Below, one piece after another: positions 62,964-64,000 of a DNA stretch of 64,000 nucleotides (within the stretch, counting starts at the first letter, position 1; every line of letters begins with the position of its first letter). The notes below the pieces were generated by a model. That model saw only the letters and a program-made list of their open reading frames with translations. It was not told where the DNA came from and did no database searches. The translations under genes and the position numbers were made by a program. The DNA is from Dendrolimus kikuchii (lineage: Eukaryota; Arthropoda; Insecta; Lepidoptera; Lasiocampidae). Location: NCBI GenBank assembly GCA_019925095.2, contig CM034392.1, positions 26,297,887 to 26,361,886 of the forward strand, given 5' to 3'.

Positions 62964-63364
62964 TACTAGAGATCAGTAACCTATTTAAAATACTCGTAAA
63001 TTGACGACGCGTGGGAAGTTAAAGGCATATTAAATTATTTCCTTTGTCATATTATGACTTTATTTAGTGCTTGTTGTCTCATCGTGACTATTTGATGATA
63101 ATGTCATTATCATATGCAGGATATTCGAATGGGTATTACCCATTTATTGGTTTCTATGACTTGTGTTACTTATTTTTTATGAACCAATAATTTTGAGCCA
63201 AATATTTTTGTTTAAATGTTTGTTTTGAGCGAGCGATTCAAGTTGTTTATATTTTAAAAATATAACTTATGCTTTAAGAAATAAGGTCCTCAGTGGGTTA
63301 GAAATAAATTGGTCAAGTGCGTGTTCGACCAAGATTTTCCAGTTTTATTGTTACTAGTGGTCGC
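62964..63364. other. AT-rich stretch, nothing recognised
   Basis: No gene or repeat recognised. Confidence 0.45.
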
Positions 63365-63865
63365 CCGTGGTCGAAATTCGACCATAACAATTTGTTGTCA
63401 AAGACTGTACTTCTATAATCACAGATTTCGCCAAGGCTACACTGTTAATTTGACTTGAACAATAAACAAAAGAGTACATATATGCGTGTGTGTATCAAAT
63501 ACATGGTAGTGTGTGTAATGTTTTTTTTTTATTGATTTAATGTATTTTTTATACATAATTTTGACATATGTCAGGAGCGTTAAGAACAGACGAGCGTGCA
63601 TGACAAGAGTTATGAATGTCAAAGAAGCAAGTGAGGTGTGTAAGAATAAGCCTAAATGGCGCTCTGTTGTTCGTGCCTACCCCGCAAGGGAACTGGCGTG
63701 AAATTATGTATGTATGTATGTAATTTTAAAAAAAATATTAAAAAATATTAAATATTTTAATAAAATTCGTCGCTTCTTCTCTATATAAACTATAAGTTTG
63801 CGAAATTTCATATTCCTCCGCGCAATTTTCGTAAAAAGGGGTGCAAAGTTTTTGCTTCACGTATT
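63365..63865 (-). repeat. Dispersed repeat K, copy 2, split by RTE-a
   Basis: Reverse of 25145-25425, beginning at the 'ggtcgaaattcgacc' palindrome. The RTE-a piece at 63570-63723 lies inside. Confidence 0.6.
63570..63723 (+). mobile_element. RTE-a short copy in repeat K
   Basis: About 150 bp, from 'tgtcaggagcgttaagaac' to the (ATGT)n tail. 'taatttt' occurs on both sides, a possible 7-bp TSD offset by a few unexplained bases at the 5' end. Confidence 0.75.
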
Positions 63866-64000
63866 AATTAATATGTGGATTTTATTTTGACAGCAACATA
63901 AATGTTAATTATTAAAATTTTATCAAGGAACTATTCATGTCCGGAAAATTTACTTAATTTTATCCCGGAAACTAATTCAATTTTGTATTTATATGTATCA

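Overview
The window reads as intergenic or intronic nuclear DNA of an insect, most probably a moth or butterfly. The base composition is AT-rich, and there are no operons, ribosome binding sites or dense coding. The repeats have a lepidopteran character: RTE-clade LINE tails ending in (ATGT)n, short Helitron-like elements ending in CTAG, jockey/CR1-group LINE tails, R1-clade LINE debris and tRNA-derived SINEs. The organism call is inference from repeat families and protein styles; no database was searched.

Only one convincing intact protein gene is visible: an intronless 251-codon short-chain dehydrogenase/reductase at 44112-44867 (+). Nearly all other open frames are fragments of mobile elements or chance frames. 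I saw no rRNA gene, no intact tRNA gene and no CRISPR array. Repeat families, with names used only here:
(1) RTE-a, about 18 5'-truncated copies of an RTE-clade LINE, at least eight with clear 10-16 bp target-site duplications (TSDs).
(2) Rep-A, 21 copies of a ~300 bp repeat with TIR-like ends (TTTTAT..TGCAGGA).
(3) Hel, Helitron-like elements starting TC and ending CTAG, inserted between A and T.
(4) Jk-LINE, a jockey/CR1-group LINE, mostly 3' UTR pieces with a conserved small hairpin.
(5) Rep-C, a retroposed repeat with an A-rich tail and 10-12 bp TSDs.
(6) Rep-F, a retroelement 3' end with a restriction-like nuclease domain and a double hairpin.
(7) Two tRNA-related SINE families, solo LTRs, an R1-clade LINE with an internal deletion, several foldback/TIR elements, minisatellites and a satellite.

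Region by region: 1-12 kb holds LINE tails, a solo LTR, a 9-bp minisatellite pair, RTE and Helitron copies and a SINE/LINE composite. 12-24 kb holds an antisense LTR, RTE and Rep-A copies, a Helitron with a recognisable pre-insertion site, the nuclease-bearing retroelement and a 105-bp-arm perfect-length inverted repeat. 24-36 kb holds a second LTR, an (AT)n microsatellite and the R1 fragment. 36-48 kb holds an RTE nested in a Helitron, a virus-derived chimera, Rep-C copies, a third LTR and the SDR gene. 48-64 kb holds more Rep-A, Jk-LINE and Helitron copies, TIR elements and a ~90-bp satellite.

The most interesting locus is 37696-38468. A 747-bp insert is bounded by a 13-bp direct repeat. 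Its first ~470 bp are a broken piece of an RNA-virus superfamily-1 helicase gene (alphavirus-like supergroup). Its last ~275 bp are the 3' part and A-rich tail of Rep-C, a family found elsewhere in the window with its own TSDs. This is the structure expected if LINE machinery began copying a Rep-C RNA, switched template to a viral RNA and inserted the chimeric cDNA in one event, so the window appears to preserve how this endogenous viral element was made.
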